Below, one piece after another: positions 12,801 through 23,355 of a DNA stretch of 64,000 nucleotides (its first letter is position 1; each line of letters begins with the position of its first letter). The stretch spans positions 5,518,001 to 5,582,000 of the forward strand of contig OW051493.1 of assembly GCA_932521035.1 (NCBI GenBank), in the 5' to 3' direction. The stretch is from Oscheius dolichura (lineage: Eukaryota; Nematoda; Chromadorea; Rhabditida; Rhabditidae). The notes below the pieces were generated by a model that searched no databases, was not told the origin of the DNA, and was given only the letters and a program-made list of their open reading frames with translations. A program made the translations under genes and the position numbers.

Positions 12801-13572
12801 TGATGATCATTCGCTACTTGTTTTACCTTACTTGAAAGAATACGAAGCTGGAAGCTTCGGGTAATGCTCTTTTTGTCCATAGAGTTTATTATTTAAGAGA
12901 AACTAGTACTATACCTACTTTACAACACGAGCTTCAAATTGATCGCTCTTACAATGAAAAAGATCTTCGGAAAAAAGCAATTAAATTTTTCGAAAACAAA
13001 ACTACGCTAGACGAACGAGAAATCAGTGAGGTAAGCGCTCAATAGCGTATTTGTTTTACAAATATTACTAGGTTATCCGAATTTTATGTGCCTGGCCAAT
13101 TTTAAATGTGACAGGAATCCGATTTACCCAGAATACTGAAGAACACAGAGTTCCTCTCTTTAGTGCTAAGCCTCTTCGTCTACAAAAACATACTGTATAT
13201 CGACTGAAAATAGATTTAGAAGTACTTGGCCCTATCAGGTCTTCTGTTAAAGCATTGCTACCTTTGTGGGCAAAAGAAAAAACTGCCGGATGGATAATTT
13301 CGGTATTTACTTTTGTTTTGCATAAGTTAAGTTTGATTTAGGTCGGAGATAAAAAGGAGAACAACTTAATATCAGTATGTCACGTTTCTTCTGTAAATAG
13401 AAAGAGAACAGCTAGAATCGACACTACTACGCCGGATAAGAGGTAATTAATGAAATGTTTTTTTAAAATTTTATTATTATTTAGCGGCCCTTGCACCTTG
13501 ACAATATTCATTTACTCTGACTGTTATTTGGGTATTGATCAAGAATATACCATTCAATTGGATTTGTACTAA
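3850..13572 (+). CDS. ASCC3: Activating signal cointegrator 1 complex subunit 3 (Ski2-like double helicase)
   Basis: Dozens of exons separated by roughly 40-nt introns encode a protein close to the human length. It has two complete helicase cassettes. Cassette 1 has Walker A APTGAGKT (split by an intron at 6896), DEVH near 7350, SATLP and [11 protein letters not shown]. Cassette 2 has APTGSGKT near 10555, DEIH near 10910, STALANA, and [13 protein letters not shown]. Each is followed by a Sec63-like region (e.g. [10 protein letters not shown]). The order and wording follow ASCC3 rather than the spliceosomal paralogue Brr2. ASCC3 unwinds DNA for alkylation repair with ALKBH3 and disassembles collided ribosomes. 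The 5' ATG lies 5 nt after an acceptor. Two introns are enlarged: 5223-6182 (nested gene) and 8093-8353 (retroposon). Confidence 0.95.
5286..5991 (-). CDS. Nested gene: small secreted, Cys-containing, probably membrane-anchored protein
   Basis: Lies entirely inside the 960-nt ASCC3 intron, on the opposite strand. It starts [20 protein letters not shown], a clear signal peptide. Exons then join through GT-AG introns of ordinary size (e.g. a 'gtaggg...tttcag' intron near 5840-5880 and a 40-nt 'gtgcgt...ctcag' intron near 5400-5440, both phase-compatible). The body has spaced cysteines (e.g. [37 protein letters not shown]) and an N-glycosylation sequon, NYT. It ends with a hydrophobic stretch ([16 protein letters not shown]) like a GPI signal or TM helix. 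The second intron is less certain. No family was recognised; Ly6/three-finger-like is possible. Overall architecture and splice logic make a real gene likely. Confidence 0.6.
8110..8121. repeat. Target-site duplication, left copy
   Basis: Left 12-bp copy of 'tttataatctta'; the right copy is at 8309-8320. Perfect match across the insert. Confidence 0.6.
8122..8308. mobile_element. Short retroposon (SINE or 5'-truncated LINE tail) in an ASCC3 intron
   Basis: A 187-bp insert with different composition from the surrounding AT-rich intron. It is flanked by the identical 12-mer 'tttataatctta' at 8110-8121 and 8309-8320, a target-site duplication. It contains a GC-rich palindrome (gcggcctttggccgc), two inverted-repeat hairpins (gacggtc/gaccgtc and gacctgtc/gacaggtc) and a 3' (acag)n/(ac)n stretch running into 'tattattt'. 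Simple-repeat 3' ends plus a target duplication are typical of LINE-mobilised elements. No tRNA-type promoter was found, so a LINE-tail fragment or a non-tRNA SINE are both open. Confidence 0.6.
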
Positions 13573-13752
13573 TATTGCTAGTTTTTATATAATTGTTTTC
13601 CTTACGTTTTAACCTTTTTACTGTGATTTCGTGACGGGTTTCTAGACCATTTTATTAAAAGTTTCGAACTTGAATTATTTATTTATTTAAAACTCGTAAC
13701 AATTAAAACTGGGATTATATGACAAAACAATAGCGTTTTGAGGAAGTAGATA
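13573..13752. other. Convergent intergenic spacer
   Basis: About 180 bp between the ASCC3 stop (+) and the ligase III stop (-). AT-rich, no gene; it must hold both 3' ends. Confidence 0.5.
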
Positions 13753-16700
13753 TCACTTAGGGTGCCAAAATTCTTCTTTATGCTCCTTATTTTTTCGATA
13801 GCATTTCTTGCCATATCTACAAGGAGTCATTCCCTCAGGACATTTTTCTTCATCTTCCGCGCTACTTTCCTGATTATCATCTGTCTTGGCAGCTGCCTCG
13901 CCATCTTTGTCTTCCGATAGCTTTTCTTTTTGTGGCTGATCCTTTGGCGGAACCAGTTTATCAGCCTCTTCTTGGCTGTCTTTAGAATACAGCGGAACCT
14001 CGTCTTGTTGTGTGGTGTCTATGTCAGATTTGACCTTTGAAGTTTTGAAGAGGTTCTGCAAAGTGATAGTGATTGATTCTATACAGCCGATACCTTTAGT
14101 TCTTCTAGACTCGTAGCAGACTTCCAGTCTTTATCGTCTCGTACTTTAGTCAGCCGAGGGAAGCGAATAGAGATACCATCGGCGGTGTGGTTATCCGATT
14201 TAGAGAATTCTGCTCCTATAAATCAATCTCTTGTCTTTTCGCCCGAACAGTATCGGAAACCTGTAATCTCCCAGACAGGGGCCGACTCGGGGTCCTCGAT
14301 GACGAAGTCGGGAACCAAGGAACGCGAGCACTGAAGCCACAAGGGCAGGTTCTCATAGACGCGGTCAATTCTTTTCATCTGCATATTCCATTTTTGTTCG
14401 ACTTATGGGCTATCGCACCTTTTTGCTGAGTTGCTTGTTAAACTGGTCGAGTTCCTTGTCTTTCGGGCCGTTGCCGCACTTGGTCACCGTCCGGTACGTT
14501 TTAGTCACCGGATCCCTGACTCCCATGAGGAACACACTCATTATTCCGCCTGTATTCCATTAATCGAAGGTGATAAAGATTAACCTTTGTTTCCAGTTCC
14601 AAAGTAGGCTCCCAATACGAGTAGATCCGCCGTGTCGGCCATCTTCCCCTGCTCCAAGTAGTCCTTCTTGACCTTGAGCCAGTGTCTCTTCCCCGGCTCG
14701 TACTTCGACTGGATATCCTGATAAGACCCCGTTAGCCCTCGTCCTCCGTCCTCCCCTCACCTTCAAGACAAGCCCCTCCAGTCCCTCGTCGATGGCCTTC
14801 CAGATCATGGTGTGCAGCTTCTCCTTGTCGCCGTGCTCAATCAGGAACGAGTTCGAGAACATGATCGTGTTCTTCACCTCGACCATGTGTTTCTCCAGGA
14901 TGGCCCTCCTCTCTTTTATCGGCCTGAATTCGATCTCTCTGCTCTTCCAGGGAGGACTCACTTGGCTGTCAGGTCCTGGTCATTGTAGCGCAGGATATCA
15001 AAGACGAAGAGGCACGGGCAGGCATTCTTGAACTGTCCCTTTTTATGGATTCCGAGGGAGCCGAAGGGCAGTGGCTTGCCGGTGGCCGTGTCCACCATGA
15101 GGACTTCCGCGTCGAGGATGAGGTCGTCTCCTTTGGCGAAGGCTTGGGGGATGGCCTTTTCGAACGGGGCGACCTGGAGGAGGACGGATGAAAGGGATGA
15201 GATGACAATACCTTGTGATTCTGGGAGGGTTTGAGACTGCGGGAGAAGAAGGTGAAGTCCTTTCCTTTCTTGTGCACCTGGACCCGCTCACCGTCGTATT
15301 TGATCTCCGCGTACATTCCGTTGGGGCAGCGGGACATGGCCTGCTCCACGGAGCGACACGCCTCGGCCAGCATCGGGAGGACGGGAGTGCCCAGCTTGAT
15401 GCCCACCTCGATTGTCCCGCCAGAAATATTACCAGAACGACACCTGTACAAGTTAGGAGGAAAGAGGACAATAGGTACCTGTCAATGATCTCCTTGAGGT
15501 CGCGGCAACTTTGGAAGGATTCGTAGGCCGACGGGTGGAGGCCCTCCAGGATGTGTTTGGTGCCGGCATTGAAGCGGAGATCCTTCTTCACCAGACGGAT
15601 CAGATACATCAACTCGAGGCCGGAAAGTCTAAAAATAGTAAGAAATAGGAATACTCGGGGGCAGACCTCTTGGTAGCGAACTTGATATGTGAGAGTTGTT
15701 CCTCGTCTTTGGTCAATTCGGTGAGCTTCGTCAGCCAACGATCGACCTGTTAATTTATATGAAACAGAAAAGAATTATTCCTGACCTTCTGAATACTCCA
15801 ATCACTCTTGGCCGAGGGAATGAGCTTCTTCTTTTCGAGTGTCTCCCGGACGACGGCGGAGGCGTCTCCGTTGCTCTTGTACTGGTTCACGAGCTCTTCG
15901 TGGTTCAGGTCGAATATCTGAAAATGCCTGCTCACCCGGCTCTCTCTCCTCCCTCAAACCTCTGCGAAATGTTTCAGGATCTGTTTCTCCTTCATGTTGT
16001 AGACGCGTTGATCTATCCCGGGCAGCAGGAGACGTATCAGGGTGTGGACATCCCCATCATAATTATCTACGGTCAACTATATCCACCATCCTCCATAGGG
16101 CTTACCTTTTGTGATGAACATGTGAACGGCCTGGGACTTGTCCGTGTATTTCGAGACAGAACCGATCACGTCACACAGCTTACAGAACTGAAATAGGCTG
16201 GGATAAGTGAAACAGAAGAAGAAGACAGTCCACCTTCTGGAATGAGTTGAACTTGGATGCCTCGTCCGGTTCCTCGTCGTCCTCCTTCTTCCCTGCCACC
16301 GTCTTGCCCTCCTTCTCCTTCTTTGCTCCCTTCTCCTTCTGATCTATCTTATCCTCCTTTTCCTCGATTTTAGCCTTTTTAGCAACTGGCTTCTTGGGTT
16401 TACTTGGAGTTTCCTCCTCCTAAATCAGGTTAAATGCCACCTCTTTGTATTCTACCTCATCCTCCTCCTCGTCGTCCTCTTCCTTCTTCGCCCTCTTCCG
16501 AGCCGATTTCGGAGTCTGCCCCGCCTTGGCTCCTCCTCCTTTCCCCTTCCTCAATTCACCCAAGTCTTCAATCATCTTGGAGACCAGCTCCTTGTCTTCG
16601 GCCGTCATCATTTCCCAATCTATACAATTCTTATCATAATTGATACAAAAGAGAGCCACCTTCGATGTCTCCCTCCTCCTCGATGACTTTCGTAGTTGCC

Positions 16701-16940
16701 CGGGCCTTGTTGAACATCTCGAAGAGACAGTGGGGATGGTAATACATCTTCATGTCCGGGGCGGGATTATCCGGGTCCGAGTTTTGAACGAAGAAGTTCG
16801 GGGTTATTTTAGCCAGACGGAGTTCCTATTTCGAATAGAATAATCAAAATAAGACAACTGACCCCCTTCTGTAGCTGTAGTTTACATTTTTTGCAGCCGG
16901 CGACCCTCTTGGCGTAGTCGCATCCGAACCTCGTGGCCAT
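13753..16940 (-). CDS. LIG3: DNA ligase III with C-terminal PBZ zinc finger
   Basis: Starts MATRFGCDYAKRVAGCKKC, the PARP-type zinc finger (C-x2-C ... HPHC) found at the LIG3 N-terminus. The ATG is 1 nt after a 'ccctttcag' acceptor. A Lys/Glu-rich linker (about 16.25-16.66 kb) and the DNA-binding domain follow. The nucleotidyltransferase core has the active-site motif EIKYDGERVQVHK near 15.3 kb and LFVFDILRYND near 14.98 kb. The OB-fold end is EFSKSDNHTADGISIRFPR near 14.2 kb. Ligase III seals nicks in single-strand-break repair and in mitochondria. Vertebrate nuclear LIG3 ends in a BRCT domain. Here the last exon (13753-14061 region) is acidic and ends with C-x5-C-x6-H-x5-H (CRYGKKCYRKNKEH ... 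WHPK), a PAR-binding zinc finger. No BRCT was seen. Confidence 0.92.
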
Positions 16941-17073
16941 GCTGAAAGGGGGTGGTTAAGACAACAGAGACACTCGTTAGATACAAAGGGTTAATGACTA
17001 TTGGCAGGAGAGAACAGATCAGTTGACTCGTATCTTTTATTCAAACCGTAAGCACACAACCCTGACAATAATT

Positions 17074-18566
17074 TCAAATGCCTAAAAATGCTTTGATCAT
17101 GGCCTCGGCTGCCATTCCCGGTGTGTTGAGGCCGTGGCGGATATCGTTTTCGAGTTTCGGCGCCATGGCAGCGATGCGAGGGTGGGTGGTGAAGACGGAC
17201 ATTATCTCATCCCGCACGTGACTCCACATCCACTGAAAGCGGCCAGACGGTACAGCGAAAAAGGGGGAAAGCCTCACCTGTGTCAGCTGCTTGTTTCGCT
17301 TTTCCTCCAGCTCCCCGCTGTCCCCGATGATCTTCCAATACTTGAACATGCTCTCGGCCACGAGAGAGACCGACTCGGGGTCCATTATCGACGAACGCAG
17401 CACCTGAGAGGCCGCTTATTTAAAAATACAAGAAAGGAACTAGCCTTCGGTCGCCAATGTTCTGATCGGGGTCGTAGAAACTTCAAGGCCGAGATGTATT
17501 CCGCCTGGGTCAGCTTGGCCTTCGACCGCAGGTCGCCGTCGTCCTTCGTCACCACCAGGAGGTCGCTCATCTCCATAATCCCTCGTTTCACTCCCTGTAG
17601 CTCGTCTCCGTGGGCGGGGGAGAGCAGCAGACAGAACATGTCACACATATTGGCCACGGCTACCTCGCTCTGCCCCACTCCTGAATCCGGTCAAAAGAAG
17701 AAGAGAAAGATACTAACCGACAGTCTCGATGAGGACAACTTCGTAGCCGGCCCCCTCGCAGAGGATGATGGCCTCGTGGACACCGCGGGCGACTCCTCCA
17801 AGGGAACCTAAAGGGTCAACATCTGGACGGCAGAGTGTTCAGGATCTACTCCCAAAGCTCCGGGTTACGCTCCCCGTCTACTGTCTAATCTGTAGGAAAA
17901 GGACATACCACTTGACGGAGATTGTCGAATATAGGCCTTCGGGTTCCGGGAGAGTTCCTGCATCCGGGTGAGGTCTCCCAGGATGGAGCCACCGGTGATG
18001 GCGCTGGACGGGTCGATGGTGAGGACGGCCGTCTTCATGTTCCTCCTCTCGGTCAGCTCCTTGCCCAGTGCCTCGATAAACGACGACTTGCCCACTCCCG
18101 GACTGCCGGATATTCCTATTCGAAAGATCATCGCCTCGCGACCAACGTCCGCATATTTCTTGTGCTCTAACTTCAGTATTTCCTTTAAATTAGAGTCAAA
18201 TAAAATAAAGAGAAGACAGACCTTTAAAAGTATGTTTCCCTGTGCTCTTTTAGTCGGATGTTTCGACTCGACGAGGGTGATGGCGGAGGCCAGAGCTGCC
18301 CTGGACCCCTGGAGGATGCCCTGCTTCAGCCGTTGCACTGTCGGATCTTCTTTTGTCACGGCGGGATCCCATCTGAGCTGTGAATATTTCTCAATCAGGT
18401 GTTCCAGAGGGACGGTCTTCCCGACTCCCGGTGTTGTGTAGGTTATCGGGTAATACTCGGACGTATACCTGAAGAAACGAATTACAAGCCGGAGAGTCAA
18501 CAAAGCAAACCTAACCAGCGACCGGAAACATTTTGGACTCAACGTGGTGGACAGACCCGTTATCAT
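17074..18566 (-). CDS. MMAA: Methylmalonic aciduria type A protein (MMAA), G3E GTPase
   Basis: Mitochondrial GTPase that loads and protects adenosylcobalamin on methylmalonyl-CoA mutase. Visible motifs: [20 protein letters not shown] before the P-loop [18 protein letters not shown], then [48 protein letters not shown] followed by TKDDGD, and a C-terminal [10 protein letters not shown] dimerisation region. The ATG at 18566 opens an Arg-rich, Leu-rich stretch suitable as a mitochondrial presequence. The frame continues upstream only from a non-ATG codon. The stop is 134 bp upstream of the LIG3 start codon and the start is 233 bp from the STRIP1 stop, all on one strand, suggesting an operon. No acceptor is visible immediately before this ATG. 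Confidence 0.92.
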
Positions 18567-18799
18567 GTCGAAAGAGAGGAGAGAGCAGCACAAAGATTGT
18601 TTTGACGGGCGCCGACTGAACCAGACGCTACGGGTATTGACAACAACAAGAGAAAGCGAAGCGAACACCGAGGCTACTTTTGGACGAGAGGAACTCTTCC
18701 CAGCCGGAGATATCCAATGATCTGACCATATGAAAAAGACAACAGGGACATAATAAATATATTTATTACTATTTACACATGAGAAAAAGGGGGCGGGGA

Positions 18800-21700
18800 C
18801 TACAAGACCTGATCAGTCCTCTTGATGTAGGGATTGTTCTCGGGCACCCCGTAAACACCCCGGCTGCCCAGGTAGACCTTCTGCCAGTCGATGTTTCGCC
18901 GGTAGACCTCCATCTCGGCCCAGTCTTCGTGATTCGTCAGTATACTAAAAATAAAGGAAAATAACAGTAGGGAACCAACAAAGCGCCGGGAAATTACGAC
19001 GAGCGGGTGATCTCTTGACCACCTACGTGCAGACAACAAAACAAGAGAAGACGGCGGCAGAGAACTTACAATGGAGGCACGCCGGGGGCCTTGGCGATGG
19101 CCGACGAGAGACAGTGGTCGCCGGGCTCGTATTCTCGGAGATCCACCCTGTTCAGGTAGTCGTCACCAGGCATCGGGTCGTCATTCACTTCTGGAACAGG
19201 ACGCTTACACGCAAATGTAATGGACAGACCAATAGCTAGCTGGGGATAGAGGTTGGAGTAGCGTCGGCTGTGGAATCGCTCGACGGCGGCCTTGAGTTCG
19301 TTCTCCTCGTTGTGGTAATCGTAGCTCTTCCTCATCTCGTTGGCGAAGGCCCAGTCGTCGGTCAGCCGGTGTCTCACTTTACTGTAAATGGCCGACATGA
19401 TATCCATGTTTGCCCGTCTCCACTGCCTTCCCAGATATCTCGACTGCATCTTGAGGACTTTCAACACGTAGGCTTGGAAGATACCCTGAATGGATTGTTA
19501 TCCTCTCATAGACAAAAGAGTCTAACCGATCGAACTTTGAGAGATCTCTTGAGGATGGGGGCCGACTTGAATACCATCAGCATCATGATCCGAGAGTGGC
19601 GGCCCTTGACGAGCTTGTTCAGCACCCGGATCAGGTTCAGCGATGAGAACATGTTCCTCCACAGGAAGTAGACCTCGTTCTTCTCCAGGGACTCCTCCAC
19701 ATTTTCCGAGTTCAATGTCGGCCATTCATCTATGGAATTGAACAGGGAGAAGAGGCTGTTACCTCTATTTCTAACATAATGCAACACACACTGGGGATAG
19801 TTGTAGGCGTAGATCTCGTTCCTCGTCTGGATGTACCTCTGCATATTCTGGTCCATAAACTTGAGCAGTAGGGGAATGCCATTTCCGAAGACCACGTGCT
19901 GACAGAGGTACTCGAACTGATAGATGTGGTTCAGTTTGAAATGCTTGCATAGGAGTAGAAGGATGGAGGAGACCGCCTTGACCAAGATCTGGAAAGGGAG
20001 GCGACTAGAAACAGCCCGAGGGGATGGCTTACCTCCTTATGCCTCTTGATGTCTATGGTTATTCGAACACTATCCTCTAGAGGGTTGCTCGTCGAATTAT
20101 CTATAGGCATTTTGACTAATTCACTCGAAGAGACTTACCCAGACTGAACGAGTTGGACAAGAAGTCGCAGGCATCCGTCTCGGGGGTCAGAACATCCACC
20201 AAAATATTGAGAGCGTCATTCTTTGCCTATAAAAAAATCATATTCTTGAAAAATAGAGGACACCTTATTCGATGGGGCAGATGCCAGAAGGACCTTCAAA
20301 AGAGCCACGACATATTGACTGAGGTTGGGTAGGAGGCCGACATAGAGCCTTTCCACGGCGTTGTCCTCCACCTCCTCCTTTTTCGACAGCGCATACCTGT
20401 TGTAGTCCGCGTCTTCTTCTGCCTATAAGAGATTGAAACCCACAAGGGAAATGACACTACCTGTAGCTCGGCAATGCTGGTGTAGATGTGTGCCTTTAGT
20501 ATTTTAATAGAGGCCAGAATGGGAGGAGGGAATCCGAACAGGGTGGTGACGTCTCCTGGCAGTTGATAGTTGAAGAACTTTTGTCTGAACTTCCCTTATA
20601 ATAATAACCAGATAGCATCTGCTCACCTTTCTTGTTGAACAAATATCTCGACCTCCTTCTTGCTAACTTTCGGCTTCCACGGGAGGATCTTCTTCTGCGG
20701 TTCAAACATGGGTGACCCTGCCCGCGGGGTCCGATCTCCGCTGGTCTGCCGAGAGTTTTGCCGTTTGGTTCCCTCGTTTTCTTTTGACAGAGTTTGTCCG
20801 AATTCGTCGTCGTCCTCCTTGCCCTCCTCGCTACCAGCCGTGGCTATTTGTCTCGCCAGGGCGAGATTCCTCTTTGTCAAATTACGGACACCTGATCCCA
20901 AGTAAAGAGAAGAGAATGCTTGCTTACAATTCTCCACTTCGCTGGTTATGACCGTAGCCGGTAGTCTCCCGGCCGTTGTGATGGTGTCCTCCAGGGATGA
21001 CAGACCTTGCGCTTTCCTCTTTTCTCTCTTCGCCGCCGACAACTCGTCAAACCCACCCAAAGTACCAAGAAGAACCTTCCAAATGAGCAGAAGTATCTAA
21101 AAAAAGGATTGGTAAATAACACAGGAAGGCTACCTTTTTAATCGGGAAATGAGGAGAGTAGCCGGTGTAGAATTGGGGCAACATCTCGAAGAGAAGATAG
21201 ACGAGTGGCCGACCATAGTTGTCGAGAGGCTGGCCTGAAACAGCCAATAAATGGAACGGAGGTTGGGCAAACCCAGTTCCTGAAGGAATTCGTCCCTCTG
21301 CTTGGCGTATTTGGAATTGCTCTCGGCGTCTGTCAACTCCTTGTTTCGAATGAGTTCCACCATGTGGTAGAGACAGCCGAGAGTGACCCGAAGAGCCTCG
21401 TTGTCAGCCAGAGTAGCTGCTCTCTGTTTTCTGTCTATAAATGGGATATTCCTATTGGATGGCCGTCTCACCATGGTCGGATAGGTCGACGTTGCTGGCG
21501 TGCCTGCTCTCCCGGCTGCTCGCTTTCGACTCTCGTCCATCGTGGAAAGAGAGGAGGCCGCTGTCGAACGGTTCTACCATCTCGGTCAGTAACAAAGAGC
21601 AAAGGGCCTGTAATAAGTTACAAAATATCTTCTGTGATAGTTAAATGCATACCGGGAAGGCCCCACAATTGTATAACATGTGAGCATACTGGAATCCCCT

Positions 21701-22516
21701 GGCGACGCAGTCTGCCTCGTAGCCACCCGTCCCCTTATCCGTCGGTGGCTGGGACTGAACTCCTGCTTCCACTTCTTCTTCCTCTGCAAATTCTCCAAAT
21801 GCTCCCTAAAATTAAAAAAAGGAGGGAATGACATATTATGGCCAAATACCTGGAGGATGTAGAGCAGTGTCCTCGAGGAGGACAGCCTCACGTCCGGCTC
21901 AGCGCTCTCCGTTTTGTCAATGAGATCTATCGCAATCGAGATTTGTTTTTCCTTGGGGAGTGTATGGAATGCCGTGTCAATCTGATTAATTAAATGGATT
22001 AGAAGGGAACTCTTTCGGCACCTGGCTCTTGTCGCAATACACCTTCCAGCAGGTGTAGTTTACCGAGAAGTCGTCCAACTCGGAGTAGCTGTACAGCTCG
22101 GCCAGCTCGTTGAGGATGGAGTCACATTCCGTATAGGCAAAATTGAGATCTTTCTCCACCTAGAAATAAAACTAAAACAGAACGAGAGAAAGGCGGGCCT
22201 CTGTCTCGTTGACCTGGCTCGGAGGCTCGGGGAAAACGGATTCTTTCGATGCCCCGGGTGGGTTTACGGCGTCTTTGAGCTGTTTCAACTTTAACAGCGA
22301 TACCTGTTCAATGGTTTCATCAAAAGGGCCGGGGGGTACCTGTCTTCTTTGAGCCAACGACGAGTCGCTGAACTCTGCCTGCTCTTCTTCGGTGTTATCC
22401 TTCTCTCCGTACACTGGAAGAAGAATAAAGGGGAATAACCCGGAATACTAACCATCCTCCGCGAAATTCGGCCGAACCGCCCTTTTTTGAGATCCATCAT
22501 TCGAGTCCGAAGACAT
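18800..22516 (-). CDS. STRIP1: Striatin-interacting protein (STRIP1/2, Far11 family)
   Basis: Core scaffold of the STRIPAK PP2A-kinase complex, which restrains Hippo signalling and controls cytoskeleton and cell polarity. Landmarks match the family. Near the middle: GYSPHFPIKK, GGFDELSAAKREKR, LPWKPKVSKKEVEIFVQQ. Then the highly conserved C-terminal half: KHFKLNHIYQFEYLCQH, VVFGNGIPLLLKFMDQN, KGRHSRIMMLMVFKSAPILK, YLGRQWRRANMDIMSAIYSK and VRHRLTDDWAFANEM. The protein begins MSSDSNDGSQKRAV; its ATG lies 2 nt after 'gggtttcag'. Exons are interrupted by many introns of about 40 nt. An unidentified same-strand gene ends only 68 bp upstream. Vertebrates have two paralogues; which one this equals cannot be said. 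Confidence 0.92.
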
Positions 22517-22584
22517 ATCTGAAACCCTCGAGTTATTTCAAAATTGTCTGGATTTAAAATAAGAAATACTAGCAAATAAGGTAT

Positions 22585-23135
22585 TTATCCTCTCGCTTGA
22601 TCCCCAATTTTATTAGCTATACGGAACAGCGCGTCGGGACCCGGCAGTGGCGAAATCATTGGCATGCTTCTCATTAAGAGATTGGAGTGAATTGTATTGG
22701 TCAATTGGACTGGTTCAAGGTTCTGAAAGAAATGAGACGGACGTGGTGGATTTAGAAATACTATCGGGAGTCACTTTGTTTAGAAACGAGTAAGACCTAT
22801 GAATAAATTGATTTCTACCAGCTAAAAGCCATCTGAAAGCTTCCCCGACAAGCCGAGCTCGTTCGCCGTGCTTTCCCCCGACTGTGGACGAGTATCGCTA
22901 TCTGCGCCTTTGCAGCTTGATCTTTGTTGTATCCCCGAGGCGTGATCTCCCCCAGCTGACCTTGCCCACCTCTTCTCCAATCCAGAATGTTTCCCGGAGC
23001 AAAATAGTGTCATCGATGAATAGATCTAATTGCACATGTTGCTGGCCATCCTGTATAATAGACCCCATTATTCAAATGATGTTGTCCCATCTTTGTAAAC
23101 AAATTCCACGATGCTTCTAGAGATCGTCGTACTAT
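22585..23135 (-). CDS. Unidentified gene upstream of STRIP1, 5' end not located
   Basis: Exons can be joined into one frame with normal GT-AG introns, though no family was recognised. An exon near 23.0-23.1 kb reads SIVEF, then DGQQHVQLDLFIDDTILLRE and TFWIGEE. An exon near 22.76-22.9 kb reads GERARLVGEAFRWLLAGRNQ and FIHRSYSFLNKVTPD. The last exon (22585 to about 22722) reads NLEPVQLTNTIHSNLLMRSM and ends RIANKIGDQARG before TAA. The two downstream junctions keep phase; the intron between the first two is the weakest. No start codon is visible in frame, so the first coding exon is missing from this model. It stands 68 bp upstream of STRIP1, on the same strand. Confidence 0.4.
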
Positions 23136-23355
23136 AAATAAATCTTTCTTAATGCTCTTCTGTTCCCGGTGGAAGTTCTTTTTTCTTGTTTGATCTATGC
23201 AATCAGCCCGTAATGGCCTTGTAATCACGTTGCAATTGAGCTGACCTCGTCAGTGTCTGAAGGTGTCAGCCCGTAATTGGGATCTTCACCCTCTTTGGAA
23301 AGTAGCCCCTCCCCTCACCCCTTCCGTTCCCATCTGGTGCCATTCAGAGTGAGAC

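Noticed and set aside
13573-14700. Assembly chimera as explanation of the composition step
   Set aside because: LIG3 exons on both sides join in the correct order and phase, so the DNA is continuous there.
15043-15738. 231-codon minus frame across the ligase III exons
   Set aside because: Runs through two ligase introns out of frame; after the first part it turns Arg/Pro/Ser-rich and unconserved.
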